Shown one piece after another: positions 24,842 to 32,601 of a stretch of 64,000 nt of DNA. The DNA is from UBA1127 sp965116355. Its GTDB lineage: Bacteria > Chloroflexota > Dehalococcoidia > Lucifugimonadales > UBA1127. Each line of letters begins with the position of its first letter. The first letter of the stretch is position 1. Under the pieces are notes generated by a model, which did no database searches, was not told where the DNA came from, and was given only the letters and a program-made list of their open reading frames with translations. The stretch spans positions 2,232,001 to 2,296,000 of the forward strand of contig OZ220679.1 of assembly GCA_965116355.1 (NCBI GenBank), in the 5' to 3' direction. Both the position numbers and the translations under genes were made by a program.

Positions 24842-26203
24842 TCACGATGGCCCGAGACCCCTGCCGCCCGTGCGGGCAGCCTCGGCCCGGCCGGTGTTGC
24901 ACGGGTCCGGGTAGTCCGTGGTTGCGGCGAAGAGCCACGGGTCCAGCGCCGTCTGCCAGTCGTCGTCAGGTGGGAGCAGCGTCTCGCAGGAGCGCACCGT
25001 GTACCACTCGGCGTTGCGGGAGCCGGGCGGCGGGGTGCCGTCCTCGGCGAACTGGCGGGCGGCGGCGATGAGCTTGCGGCGGGTGCGGATGATGGCGGCG
25101 TCGGCGGTGCCGAGGTGCTCCCTGGTGCGGTCCATGATGGAGCCCATGCTCCACTCCAGCGCGGCGTCCTGCTGCCGGACGGCGGGGATGCCGGTGAAGT
25201 TCTTGTTCTTCTTGGCCCACAGGTCCATGTGGAAATCCGTCTCCGGGCTGATCTCCGGCCACCAGTTGGCGAAGAACTTGCCCTTCTGCTCGGGCTTCAT
25301 TGGGCCCGGCGGGCCGAGCACGCCCGGCTCCTCCGACAGCCTGTAGTCCGGCCGGCGCGAGCCCTTCAGGGGAGCCGTCGGGTGCCAGTGGACGCCGAAG
25401 TGCATCGTGTTGTCGTCGTCGATGGGCATGAAGATGGAGAGGGGGACGATGCCGTCGAAGATGGCGGGAAACATGCCGTAGATGGGGAAGAGGAAGTGGG
25501 CGACGCGCCAGTACTTGTTGCCGTCCTCGTCGCGCTCGGCGCCGTACATCATCCCGTATTCCTTGTTGACGACGTGAAACCTGGCGGTCTGGCCGGGGTG
25601 GTAGAGGCCGTACTTCGGGGAATCGTCCACGTTCAGGCGGCTGTGGAGGAAGTAAATGTGGGTGGAGTCGAGCTCGCCTTCGAGAGCCTGCATCCAGTTG
25701 CACTGGTAGATGAACCGGTGACCGTGGCCGCGCTGCTCCTCCGGCACTAGGCCCCACTCGAATTGGGGGACGGGCGGGGGGTTGTCCTGATGCTGGCCCA
25801 TGTAGACCCAGACGATGCCGCCAAAGTCAGAGGCGGGGTAGGCGGTGATCTTCACCTTGTGGCGGAAGTTGCTGGTGGGCGGCTCATTGGGCATCTCAAG
25901 ACAGTTGCCACCGACGTCGAACTTCCAGCCGTGGTAGGCGCAGCGGAGGCCGCCGTGCTCGTTGCGGCCGAAGAAGAGACCGGCGCCACGGTGGGGGCAG
26001 CGCTCCTGCGTGAAGGCGGGACGGCCGCCGGTGTCGCGCCAGGCGAGGAGGTCCTCGCCGAGGACGCGGACGCGCTGGGGCTGGCCGTCGGGCTCGAGCT
26101 CCCAGTCGTAGGTGACGGGCATCCAGTACTCGCGCATGAGCTCGCCCATGGGCGTGCCGGGGCCCACCCTGCAGAGCAGCTCGTTCTCTTCCCGCGTCAG
26201 CAT
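24842..26203 (-). CDS. Rieske non-heme iron oxygenase, alpha subunit (second paralogue)
   Basis: This 453-residue paralogue of the neighbouring oxygenase shares the start LCRVGPGTPMGELMREYW. The Rieske ligands are Cys69/His71 (CPHRG) and Cys88/His91 (CAYHGWKFD), and the iron-site signature is Asp179-x2-His182-x4-His187 in ELDSTHIYFLHS. It is about 30 residues longer than its neighbour, mostly in the catalytic domain, so the substrates probably differ. The start is ATG 26203 with GGGAGG upstream. Its 5' side faces the MetE-like gene through a repeat-filled spacer; all three genes point the same way. Confidence 0.93.
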   Translation of the reverse strand: MLTREENELLCRVGPGTPMGELMREYWMPVTYDWELEPDGQPQRVRVLGEDLLAWRDTGGRPAFTQERCPHRGAGLFFGRNEHGGLRCAYHGWKFDVGGNCLEMPNEPPTSNFRHKVKITAYPASDFGGIVWVYMGQHQDNPPPVPQFEWGLVPEEQRGHGHRFIYQCNWMQALEGELDSTHIYFLHSRLNVDDSPKYGLYHPGQTARFHVVNKEYGMMYGAERDEDGNKYWRVAHFLFPIYGMFPAIFDGIVPLSIFMPIDDDNTMHFGVHWHPTAPLKGSRRPDYRLSEEPGVLGPPGPMKPEQKGKFFANWWPEISPETDFHMDLWAKKNKNFTGIPAVRQQDAALEWSMGSIMDRTREHLGTADAAIIRTRRKLIAAARQFAEDGTPPPGSRNAEWYTVRSCETLLPPDDDWQTALDPWLFAATTDYPDPCNTGRAEAARTGGRGLGPS

Positions 26204-26261
26204 GCTTGCCTCCCTTTTCAGGGTATTGAGGGCATTTTACACCAAAGGGAAAGCCTGGGCG

Positions 26262-26382
26262 CCTTGGGCAGGCGATTCGCGAATCGCCCCTACGCCACGC
26301 CTCTGGATACCGTCCGCTACCTCGGCAGCGGGGCTTTCGCCGGTAAAACGCGGGGGCAACCACGAGGGTTGCACCTACGGGC
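26262..26382. repeat. R5, R3-like and R4-like repeats
   Basis: R5 (GGCGATTCGCGAATCGCC, a perfect palindrome followed by CCTACG) is at about 26270-26292. An R3 variant (GGCTTTCGCCGGTAAAACG) is near 26332-26352. An R4 variant (GGGCAACCACGAGGGTTGCA) is near 26355-26378. They fill the spacer between the MetE-like and Rieske genes. Confidence 0.75.
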
Positions 26383-26393
26383 GCATCTTCGGC

Positions 26394-27560
26394 TTAGCCC
26401 CAGAGCTCCTTGGTTGCGATGGCGGCGCCGTCAGACATTGCCTGGAACTTGGCCCAGCAGACGGAGGCGTGGCCGACGCGGGAGCCGATGCCGCAGTCCG
26501 TGCCGGCGATGACGTTTTCCTTGCCGACGATGTTGGCGTAGCGGACGAGGCGCTGGGCGACGAGCTGCGGGTGCTCGATGAAGTCGGAGGCGTGGCCGAT
26601 GACGCCGGGGATGAGGGACTTGCCGTCGGGCCAGTCGACGTCCTTCCAGACGACCCACTCGTGGTCGTGGCGCGGGTTGGAGGCCTCGATGGAGTAGCCG
26701 GCGGCCTTGACGTTCAGGATGATGTCGGCGATGTCGGCGAGGTCAATGTCGAACAGGTGGGGGCCGTGGTAGCTGCCCCAGCAGGTGTGGAAGCGGATGC
26801 TCTCCTCCGGGATGTCACGGAGGGCGTGGTTGAGGGCCTCCACGCGGAGCTGGGCGAACTTGCGGTACTCGGGGACGTCCATGTCCGGGTGAATCTGCCA
26901 CGCATCGGGGAGGTCAGGGTCGTCGATCTGGAGGAGGAAGCCGGCGTCGACGATGATCTTGTACTCGACGGCGAGGGCGTCGGCGACGGCGTAGAGGAAC
27001 TCCTCCTGGGAGGCGTAGTGCTCGTTCTTGAGCCAGTGCTCGACGGTGCCGGGGGTGATGGCGGGGAGGTAGACCTCCGGGGGGCTCGTGCCCTCAAGGC
27101 CGGCGTTGAAATTGTCGATGTCGGCCTGCACGTCGTCGTGGCCGACGTAGCTGAGGGGGCCGACGCAGACGACCTGGTCTGCGCGGTTCTGGCCGGTGGC
27201 GGCGCCGGCGCGGTAGCGGCCAAGCTCGAAGTACTCAGGAAAGTGGCGGAGGTCGCGGCCGCCTATAGCGCCCATGCGGGGGGTGTTTTCGTCGGCGGGG
27301 CGGATCTCGAGGCCGGCGAGGCGCTCGCGCATGTAGTTGCTGAAGCTGGTCTTGCTGATCTCGCCGTCGTTGACGCTGTCGATGCCAGTCTCGAGCTGGA
27401 GGCGCACGTTCTCCGCGATGACGCGGCGCATGTCGGCGGTCAGCTGGGCCTCGTCGACCTGCTCACCGCGGCTCTTGGCCAGCACGCGCTCGCGGATGTC
27501 CTGGGGCTTGGGGAGGGTGCCGGCGTGCATGGTGAGGATCCTGTCAGTGCTGCGCAGCAT
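26394..27560 (-). CDS. MetE C-terminal-domain-like zinc methyltransferase
   Basis: This 388-residue protein is related to the catalytic half of cobalamin-independent methionine synthase. The zinc ligands are all present: His258 and Cys260 in FHTCWGSYHGPH, Glu292 in SIEASNPRHDHEW, and Cys356 in IAGTDCGIG. The N-terminal half of true MetE is missing, as in stand-alone archaeal MetE and epoxyalkane:CoM transferase relatives. Its thiol or methyl donor cannot be assigned. The start is ATG 27560 (MLRSTDRIL) with GGAG upstream. The upstream position relative to two Rieske oxygenases on the same strand suggests methyl-group or thiol chemistry linked to their products, which is inference only. Confidence 0.82.
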   Translation of the reverse strand: MLRSTDRILTMHAGTLPKPQDIRERVLAKSRGEQVDEAQLTADMRRVIAENVRLQLETGIDSVNDGEISKTSFSNYMRERLAGLEIRPADENTPRMGAIGGRDLRHFPEYFELGRYRAGAATGQNRADQVVCVGPLSYVGHDDVQADIDNFNAGLEGTSPPEVYLPAITPGTVEHWLKNEHYASQEEFLYAVADALAVEYKIIVDAGFLLQIDDPDLPDAWQIHPDMDVPEYRKFAQLRVEALNHALRDIPEESIRFHTCWGSYHGPHLFDIDLADIADIILNVKAAGYSIEASNPRHDHEWVVWKDVDWPDGKSLIPGVIGHASDFIEHPQLVAQRLVRYANIVGKENVIAGTDCGIGSRVGHASVCWAKFQAMSDGAAIATKELWG

Positions 27561-27688
27561 GGCGGTCTGTCTCCTTCTCCGTTGTTGCCGGGGCACAAGG
27601 GTGATGGGGGCATGGTACACAAGAATGCGCGGGGTGTAAGACCCCGGCTGTCAATGGTAGGGATTCGCCCTCGCGATAGAAGGCGCGG

Positions 27689-28522
27689 CTAACATTCGCC
27701 GTCCAGATGCAGCCAGAGGGCGTAGACGGCGCGGCGAGGGAGGCCGGTGGCGCGGACGACGCTTGCGACGGCGTCTCTCGCGGAGAGACCCTCGGCGTGG
27801 AGGCGGGCGAGTTGGCGGCGGGCTTCCTCGGCGGCTTCTTCGGAGGCGACTGGGCCAGGCGCAGGGGCGCCCTCCACGACGAGGGTGAACTCACCGCGGG
27901 GCTCGGTGAAGCGGTCGAGGGCGTCCTGGAGCGTGCCGTGGAAGACCTCCTCGTGGAGCTTGGTGAGCTCGCGGCAGACGGCGACGCGGCGTTCGCCCCA
28001 GGCGGCTTGCATGGCGGCGAGGGTGGCGAGGACGCGGCGGGGGGACTCGAGGGCGACGAGGGTGTCGGGCTCGGCGGCGAGGGACTCGAAGAGGCGGCGC
28101 CGGTCGGCGGCGCGGCGCGGGGGCCAGCCGATGAAGCGGAAGCGGTCGCCGGAGAAGCCGGAGACGGAGACGGCAGCCGTGACGGCGGAGGGGCCGGGCA
28201 CGGGGACGACCGTCGCGCCCTGGGCGCTGGCGGCGGCGACGAGGCTTGCGCCGGGGTCGCTGACGGCGGGAGTGCCGGCCTCGGTGACGAGGGCGACGTC
28301 GTGCCCAGCGAGGGTGCGCAGGAGCTGGGGGATGCGGGCGGCGGCGTTGTGCTCCTGGAAACTGAGGAGCCGGGTGTGGATGCCGAAGTGGGTGAGGAGC
28401 TTTCGCGTCGTGCGGGTGTCCTCAGAGGCGATGACGGCGACCTCGGCGAGCACGCGGAGGGCGCGGGCCGAGACGTCCTCAAGGTTGCCTATGGGCGTTG
28501 CGACGACGTAGAGGGTTGGCAT
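27689..28522 (-). CDS. rsmI: 16S rRNA (cytidine1402-2'-O)-methyltransferase
   Basis: RsmI methylates the ribose of C1402 in the decoding centre. The 277-residue protein has the tetrapyrrole-methylase fold: LYVVATPIGNLEDVSARAL at the start, IASEDTRTTRKLL, LVTEAGTPAVSDPGASLV and the SAM loop VPVPGPSAVTAAVSVSGF. FIGWPPR and EVFHGTL come further on. All are diagnostic of RsmI. A -10-like TATGAT ends six bases before the ATG and no ribosome binding site is visible, so the mRNA may be leaderless. Upstream begins a large repeat array. Confidence 0.96.
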   Translation of the reverse strand: MPTLYVVATPIGNLEDVSARALRVLAEVAVIASEDTRTTRKLLTHFGIHTRLLSFQEHNAAARIPQLLRTLAGHDVALVTEAGTPAVSDPGASLVAAASAQGATVVPVPGPSAVTAAVSVSGFSGDRFRFIGWPPRRAADRRRLFESLAAEPDTLVALESPRRVLATLAAMQAAWGERRVAVCRELTKLHEEVFHGTLQDALDRFTEPRGEFTLVVEGAPAPGPVASEEAAEEARRQLARLHAEGLSARDAVASVVRATGLPRRAVYALWLHLDGEC

Positions 28523-28554
28523 GGGTTGATCATAGCACTCGGGGTTGGGTGCGG

Positions 28555-29425
28555 GGGCGCTCCCCCTTCGTCAGGCTCAGGACGGGCCCTTCGACAGGCT
28601 CAGGGCGAACGGGCGGTGGGGCCGCGCCACTCGGCTTGCAGGGGTTCCTGCCTTCGCAGGAACGACGGTGGGGTTGCAGAGGGAGGTTGAGGCCGCTGGG
28701 CGCGGAGGGTCTGGGCACCGGCTTCCGCCGGTGAAACGGGTTGGTCAAGGGGCTTCGACAGGCTCAGGGCGAACGGGGGTGGGCCAGCGCCGCTCGGCTT
28801 GCAGGGGTTCCTGCCTGCGCAGGAACGACGGTGGGGTTGCAGAGGGAGGTTGGGGCCATTGGGCGCGGAGTTTCTGGGCACCGGCTTCCGCCGGTGAAAC
28901 GGGTTGGGCAAGGGGCTTCGACAGGCTCAGGGCGAACGGGGGTGGGCGAGGGCCGCTCGGCTTGCAGGGGTTCCTGCCTGGGCAGGAACGACGGTGGGGT
29001 TGTAGAGGGAGGTTGGGGCCGTTGGGCGCGGAGGTCCTGGGCACCGGCTTCCGCCGGTGAAACGGGGTGGGCGTTGGTGTTCTGAGGGGGCAGGGGGTGG
29101 AGGGGGCAGGCAGTGGGTGAGCGCCGCTCGGCTTGCAGGGGTTCCTGCCTGCGCAGGAAGGACGGTGGGGTTGCAGAGGGAGGTTGGGGCCGTTGGGCGC
29201 GGAGGGTCTGGGCACCGGCTTCCGCCGGTGAAACGGGGTGGGCGTTGGTGTTCTGAGGGGGCAGGGGGTGGAGGGGGCAGGCAGTGGGTGAGCGCCGCTC
29301 GGCTTGCAGGGGTTCCTGCCTTCGCAGGAAGGACGGTGGGGTTGCAGAGGGAGGTTGGGGCCGTTGGGCGCGGAGGTTCTGGGCACCGGCTTCCGCCGGT
29401 GAAACGGGGTGGGCAAGGGGGTTCG
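28555..29425. repeat. Tandem array of a composite R1-R2-R3 module (five units)
   Basis: The CTCGGCTTGCAGGGGTTCC segment recurs at 28630, 28793, 28956, 29127 and 29298, giving periods of 163, 163, 171 and 171 bp. Each unit contains R2 (GTTCCTGC/GCAGGAAC), a conserved linker (TGCAGAGGGAGGTTG-GGGCC), R3 (CACCGGC-TTCC-GCCGGTG-AAACG) and, in the first three units, R1 (TTCGACAGGCTCAGGGCGAA). In the last two joins R1 is replaced by TGTTCTGAGGGGGCAGGGGG. No convincing gene lies inside; long open frames here only reflect the repetition and GC content. Confidence 0.9.
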
Positions 29426-29515
29426 CCGGCGTAAGGTCACGTGGGGTTGCTGGACACGTTGGGGGGCCTCACGTATGCTGCGCCCGTTCCAACGATGCCA
29501 GTAGAGGAGCTCGGG

Positions 29516-30697
29516 ATGAGCGTTGCCGCCAAGATCCAGGAGGCCATGGCGAGCCAGTCGTGGATCCGCCAGATGTTCGAGCTGGGGATTCAGCTGAAGC
29601 GGGAGCACGGAGACGAGAACGTCTTCGACCTGTCGCTGGGGAACCCGATCCTGGAGCCGCCGGAGGAGGTGGCGGAGGCGCTGAAGCGGCTGGCGTCGGA
29701 CCCGCCGGCCGGGATGCACCGGTACATGCCGAACGCGGGGTACGCGGAAACGCGGGCGGCCATCGCGGCGCATTTGGCGTCGGAGACGGGGCTGCCGTTC
29801 ACGGCGGCGCACACGGTGATGACGTGCGGCGCGGGCGGGGCGCTGAACATCATCTTCAAGTCGATCCTGAACCCGGGGGAGGAGGTGATCATCTTCGCGC
29901 CCTTCTTCCCGGAGTACCCGTTCTACGCCGACAACCACGGGGCCACGACGGCTGTCGCGCCGACGGACGAGGCGTTCTGCCCGGACCTGGACGCGCTGGC
30001 GCCGATGCTCTCGGCGAGGACGAAGGCGGTGCTGGTGAACTCGCCGAACAACCCGAGCGGGGCGCTGTACCCGGCGGACCTGCTTGCGCAGCTCGGCGGG
30101 CTGCTGGCGCGGGCGGAGGCGGAGTTCGGCACATCGATCTACCTGATCAGCGACGAGCCATACTCGCAGCTGACCTACGACGGGCTGGAAACGCCGCCGA
30201 TCTTTCACGCGCACGCGCGGTCGATACTGGCGACGTCGTTCTCGAAGAACCTGGCGCTGCCGGGGGAGCGCATCGGGTACGTCGCGGTGAACCCGGGATG
30301 CCCGGACGCGGGGCCGCTGGTGGACGCGCTGACGTACTGCAACCGGGTGCTGGGGTTCGTGAACGCGCCGGCCCTGATGCAGTGGCTGGTGCGGGACGCG
30401 CTGACGGCGAGCGTCGACGTGGGGTGGTACGCGCGGAAGCGGGACTACCTGTACAACGAGCTGACGGGGATGGGCTACAGCATGGTGAAGCCGCAGGGGG
30501 CCTTCTACGCCTTCCCGGCATCGCCGAACCCGGACGACGTGGCCTACGTGAAGGAGCTGCTGCAGTGGAACGTGCTGGTGACGCCGGGGACAGGCTTCGG
30601 GTCGCCGGGGTTCTTCCGGATCTCGTTCTGCCTGGAGGACCGGGTGCTGGAGGGGGCAATGCACGGGTTCCGGGAGGCGATTGCGGCGTACCGGTAG
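29516..30697 (+). CDS. PLP-dependent aminotransferase class I/II
   Basis: This is an aspartate-aminotransferase-fold enzyme of about 393 residues. The substrate-binding loop is SLGNPILEPPEEVAEA, the cofactor-contacting stretches are CGAGGALNIIFKSIL, NSPNNPSGALY and LISDEPYSQLTYDG, and the PLP lysine sits in TSFSKNLALPGERIGY. The sequence style is that of pyridoxal aminotransferases acting on aspartate, tyrosine or alanine; the substrate is not determinable. The start is ATG 29516 with GAGGAG upstream rather than the GTG at 29441, which overlaps repeat sequence. It is monocistronic, ending at a strong terminator. Confidence 0.9.
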   Translation: MSVAAKIQEAMASQSWIRQMFELGIQLKREHGDENVFDLSLGNPILEPPEEVAEALKRLASDPPAGMHRYMPNAGYAETRAAIAAHLASETGLPFTAAHTVMTCGAGGALNIIFKSILNPGEEVIIFAPFFPEYPFYADNHGATTAVAPTDEAFCPDLDALAPMLSARTKAVLVNSPNNPSGALYPADLLAQLGGLLARAEAEFGTSIYLISDEPYSQLTYDGLETPPIFHAHARSILATSFSKNLALPGERIGYVAVNPGCPDAGPLVDALTYCNRVLGFVNAPALMQWLVRDALTASVDVGWYARKRDYLYNELTGMGYSMVKPQGAFYAFPASPNPDDVAYVKELLQWNVLVTPGTGFGSPGFFRISFCLEDRVLEGAMHGFREAIAAYR

Positions 30698-30741
30698 GGG
30701 GTGGGCGGGGTTTCTGCCTTCCCGGGGGCGAGTGAGCACTG

Positions 30742-30774
30742 TCTCTCGGAGCCTCATCGAGAGGCTCCGAGAGA
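30742..30774. terminator. 14-bp hairpin after the aminotransferase gene
   Basis: TCTCTCGGAGCCTC (30742-30755) and its exact complement (30761-30774) enclose ATCGA. It lacks a T-run, so it probably works together with the next hairpin. Confidence 0.6.
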
Positions 30775-30820
30775 CCCCTTCGACGGGCTCCTTCGTCAGG
30801 CTCAGGACGGCGTCAGGGCG

Positions 30821-30860
30821 AACGGGGGTAGGGACGTTGGGGTCCCTACCCCCGTTTTCG
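30821..30860 (+). terminator. Intrinsic terminator downstream of the aminotransferase gene
   Basis: AACGGGGGTAGGGAC (30821-30835) pairs perfectly over 15 bp with 30842-30856 around GTTGGG and is followed by TTTTCG. Its left arm is made partly from the end of an R1 repeat (30790-30827). Confidence 0.75.
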
Positions 30861-31685
30861 TGGTTTGCAGACTCTTTCCCCGCTCGCGGTGACGGGGGCG
30901 GGACAGGGAATTGAGTTGAGTTCTCAGTATTTTCTCTTTGAGTTTTTGTCGTTTCCAGATACGGGAAGGCCCGTTTACGACTAAAACGACTGTTGAAGGT
31001 CCGTAGCTGGAAGGGGGTTGAGTTGCATTGAACCGCAATTGTGCTGCGGTGGGTCAATGGTATGGGGAATGGGTTGTGTTGCATTGAGCTGCGGAAGTCA
31101 ATCAGCCGGATACGGGTCATAGCTGATTTGGCTCCTTGGGCCGCTTGACGGCGGGACGTTGCCGGGCCGAGGGGCGGGCGGCCACAAGGGCCGCCCTTAC
31201 GGTGGGGGCGCATGGTCGGCGTGGGTTCTCGCCCCGTATCGGAGTACGGGGCAGGCTCTGCGCGGGAACGACGAGGGCTGGAGGGGCTTCGTTCAGCTAG
31301 CATTTTGCCACTAATTGCGGCGTTTCCTTTCCCTATGATTTGCCGTGCCGCCAGATACGCTCGACGGAGTCGTTCCGGCGCGAAAAAAATCGACTCGCCC
31401 GGGAAATCCGTAGCTGGAAACGACTCCTGCAGATACGGAGTCGACTTACGATTACGACTGGGAACGGCTGTCCGGGCTATGGGGACTTGTAGCAGCGATG
31501 GGCCGTCTGCAGGCAGGCCGGAGGGCGACTCGCGAGTCGCCCCTACGGTGGGGGTGTGTGGGGGCGTGGGTTCCCGCCTGCGCGGGAACGACGAACCGAG
31601 GAGGTGGGCGGAGGACGCGTGTTCGTGCTGCATGGGGGCAGGGTAGGGGGCTGGCGGGAGGGTGCGCGAGGGGTTGGCGGCAGGG
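30861..31685. other. Gene-free spacer with an AT-richer island and inverted repeat
   Basis: No gene is seen here on either strand. The stretches 30900-31130 and 31300-31460 are visibly less GC-rich than the rest of the window. GTCGTTTCCAGATACGG (30948-30964) recurs inverted at 31408-31424 with one mismatch, and CCGTAGCTGGAA is repeated again near 31001. GTTGCATTGA occurs twice (31021 and 31079). CGACTCC/GGAGTCG forms a hairpin at 31421-31443. R4 is at about 31172-31200, R5 at 31520-31545 and R2 at 31567-31593. This could be the remains of a foreign insertion. Confidence 0.5.
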
Positions 31686-32045
31686 GTTCTGGGCACCGGC
31701 TTTCGCCGGTGAAACGGTGGGGTGGCGGCAGGGTTGCTCAGGTGGTAGGCGGATGGCGGGGGTCCCGCCGCTGGCGGGACGGGCGGTTCGCGAACCGCCC
31801 CTACGGGTGAGAGGGTCGGGGGTGATGGGTTCTGTTGGGGGCGGGGGTTCTGGGCACCGGCTTTCGCCAGTGAAACGATGGAGTGGCGGCAGGGGTTGCA
31901 GGGGTGGTAGGCGGATGGCGGGGGTCCCGCCGCCGGCGGGACGGGCGGTTCGCGAACCGCCCCTACGGATGAGAGGGTCGGGAGTGATGGGCACTGTTGG
32001 GGGCGGGGGTTCTAAGCACCGGCTTTCGCCGGTGAAACGATGGGG
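31686..32045. repeat. Tandem repeat of about 161 bp with R3, R5 and a GC hairpin
   Basis: GTTCTGGGCACCGGCTTT starts at 31686, 31847 and (as GTTCTAAGCACCGGC) 32009, giving two full units of 161 and 162 bp and a partial third. Each unit holds R3, the hairpin GGGGGTCCCGCC-GCYGGCGGGAC, and R5 (GCGGTTCGCGAACCGCCCC). This is a different module from the one at 28.6 kb. Confidence 0.85.
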
Positions 32046-32130
32046 TGGGGATGGGGCGCCCTTCGATAGGCTCAGGGCGGACTTGCCGCGTTTGCCGGGG
32101 TTCCTGCCTGCGCAGGAACGACGGGCGCAT

Positions 32131-32160
32131 AGAGAAAGGGGGCCGGTTGCGGCCCCCTTT
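32131..32160 (-). terminator. Terminator downstream of the 17-codon ORF
   Basis: AAAGGGGGCCG (32135-32145) and CGGCCCCCTTT (32150-32160) form a perfect 11-bp stem around GTTG. Read on the minus strand it is followed by CTCTATG after a TTT, which makes an intrinsic terminator plausible. Confidence 0.6.
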
Positions 32161-32191
32161 CAATCGGCTGACCCATCTCCGTGGAAAAGGA

Positions 32192-32245
32192 CTAGGCCTT
32201 CCCCTCCAGAGATGGAGCCGTAGGCATACCGCTGCTACTATCCAT
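32192..32245 (-). CDS. 17-residue ORF with a perfect Shine-Dalgarno
   Basis: The frame ATG (32245) to TAG (32192) encodes MDSSSGMPTAPSLEGKA. It is preceded by AAAGGAGGTGAG (32251-32262 on the minus strand), a full anti-16S match at suitable spacing and by far the strongest ribosome binding site in the spacer. It is followed about 30 bp later by a terminator hairpin. I do not recognise the peptide. It could be a leader peptide, a small secreted or modified peptide, or a relic. It lies upstream of and divergent from the first MFS transporter gene. Confidence 0.4.
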   Translation of the reverse strand: MDSSSGMPTAPSLEGKA

Positions 32246-32384
32246 AGGCTCTCACCTCCTTTCCACTGCTCTAGACGCTAGCACAACAGAAGCCGCCATA
32301 CAAGGGCTTTGGCCGCGTTGACGCTCTCCTATCGGGCGCGTACGCTGTTTGACACCGCGAGTGGCGGACGCGCCGGCGCGGGGC

Positions 32385-32540
32385 AAGCGCCCTTCGACGG
32401 GCCCTTCGACGGGCCCCTTCGACAAGCTCAGGACGGAGTCAGGGCGAATGGAGGGGGCGACCACGAGGGTCGCCCCTACGCCGTCGAGTAACTCGGCGGG
32501 TTTGTCGGGGTTCCTGCCTTCGCAGGAACGACGATGGGGC
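32385..32540. repeat. R1, R4 and R2 repeats upstream of the first MFS gene
   Basis: A compound R1 lies at about 32388-32450 (three partial CCTTCGAC starts, then CAAGCTCAGGACGGAG and GTCAGGGCGAATGG). R4 (GGGCGACCACGAGGGTCGCC) follows at 32455-32481 and R2 at about 32505-32534. Confidence 0.8.
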
Positions 32541-32601
32541 AGCGCCGCCGGTTATGGGGCGGCACCGGGCGTGATATTCCCGACCTGAAAGGGCAAGCGC
32601 A

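Noticed and set aside
28555..29425. Possible CRISPR array
   Set aside because: Units are 163-171 bp, nearly identical throughout and made of hairpins; there are no short unique spacers and no cas genes.
28745..31696. Open reading frame of 983 codons on the minus strand
   Set aside because: It runs through tandem repeats and antisense to the aminotransferase gene; the translation is repeated RRKPVPR/SFLRRQEP peptides from R2 and R3, with no domain.
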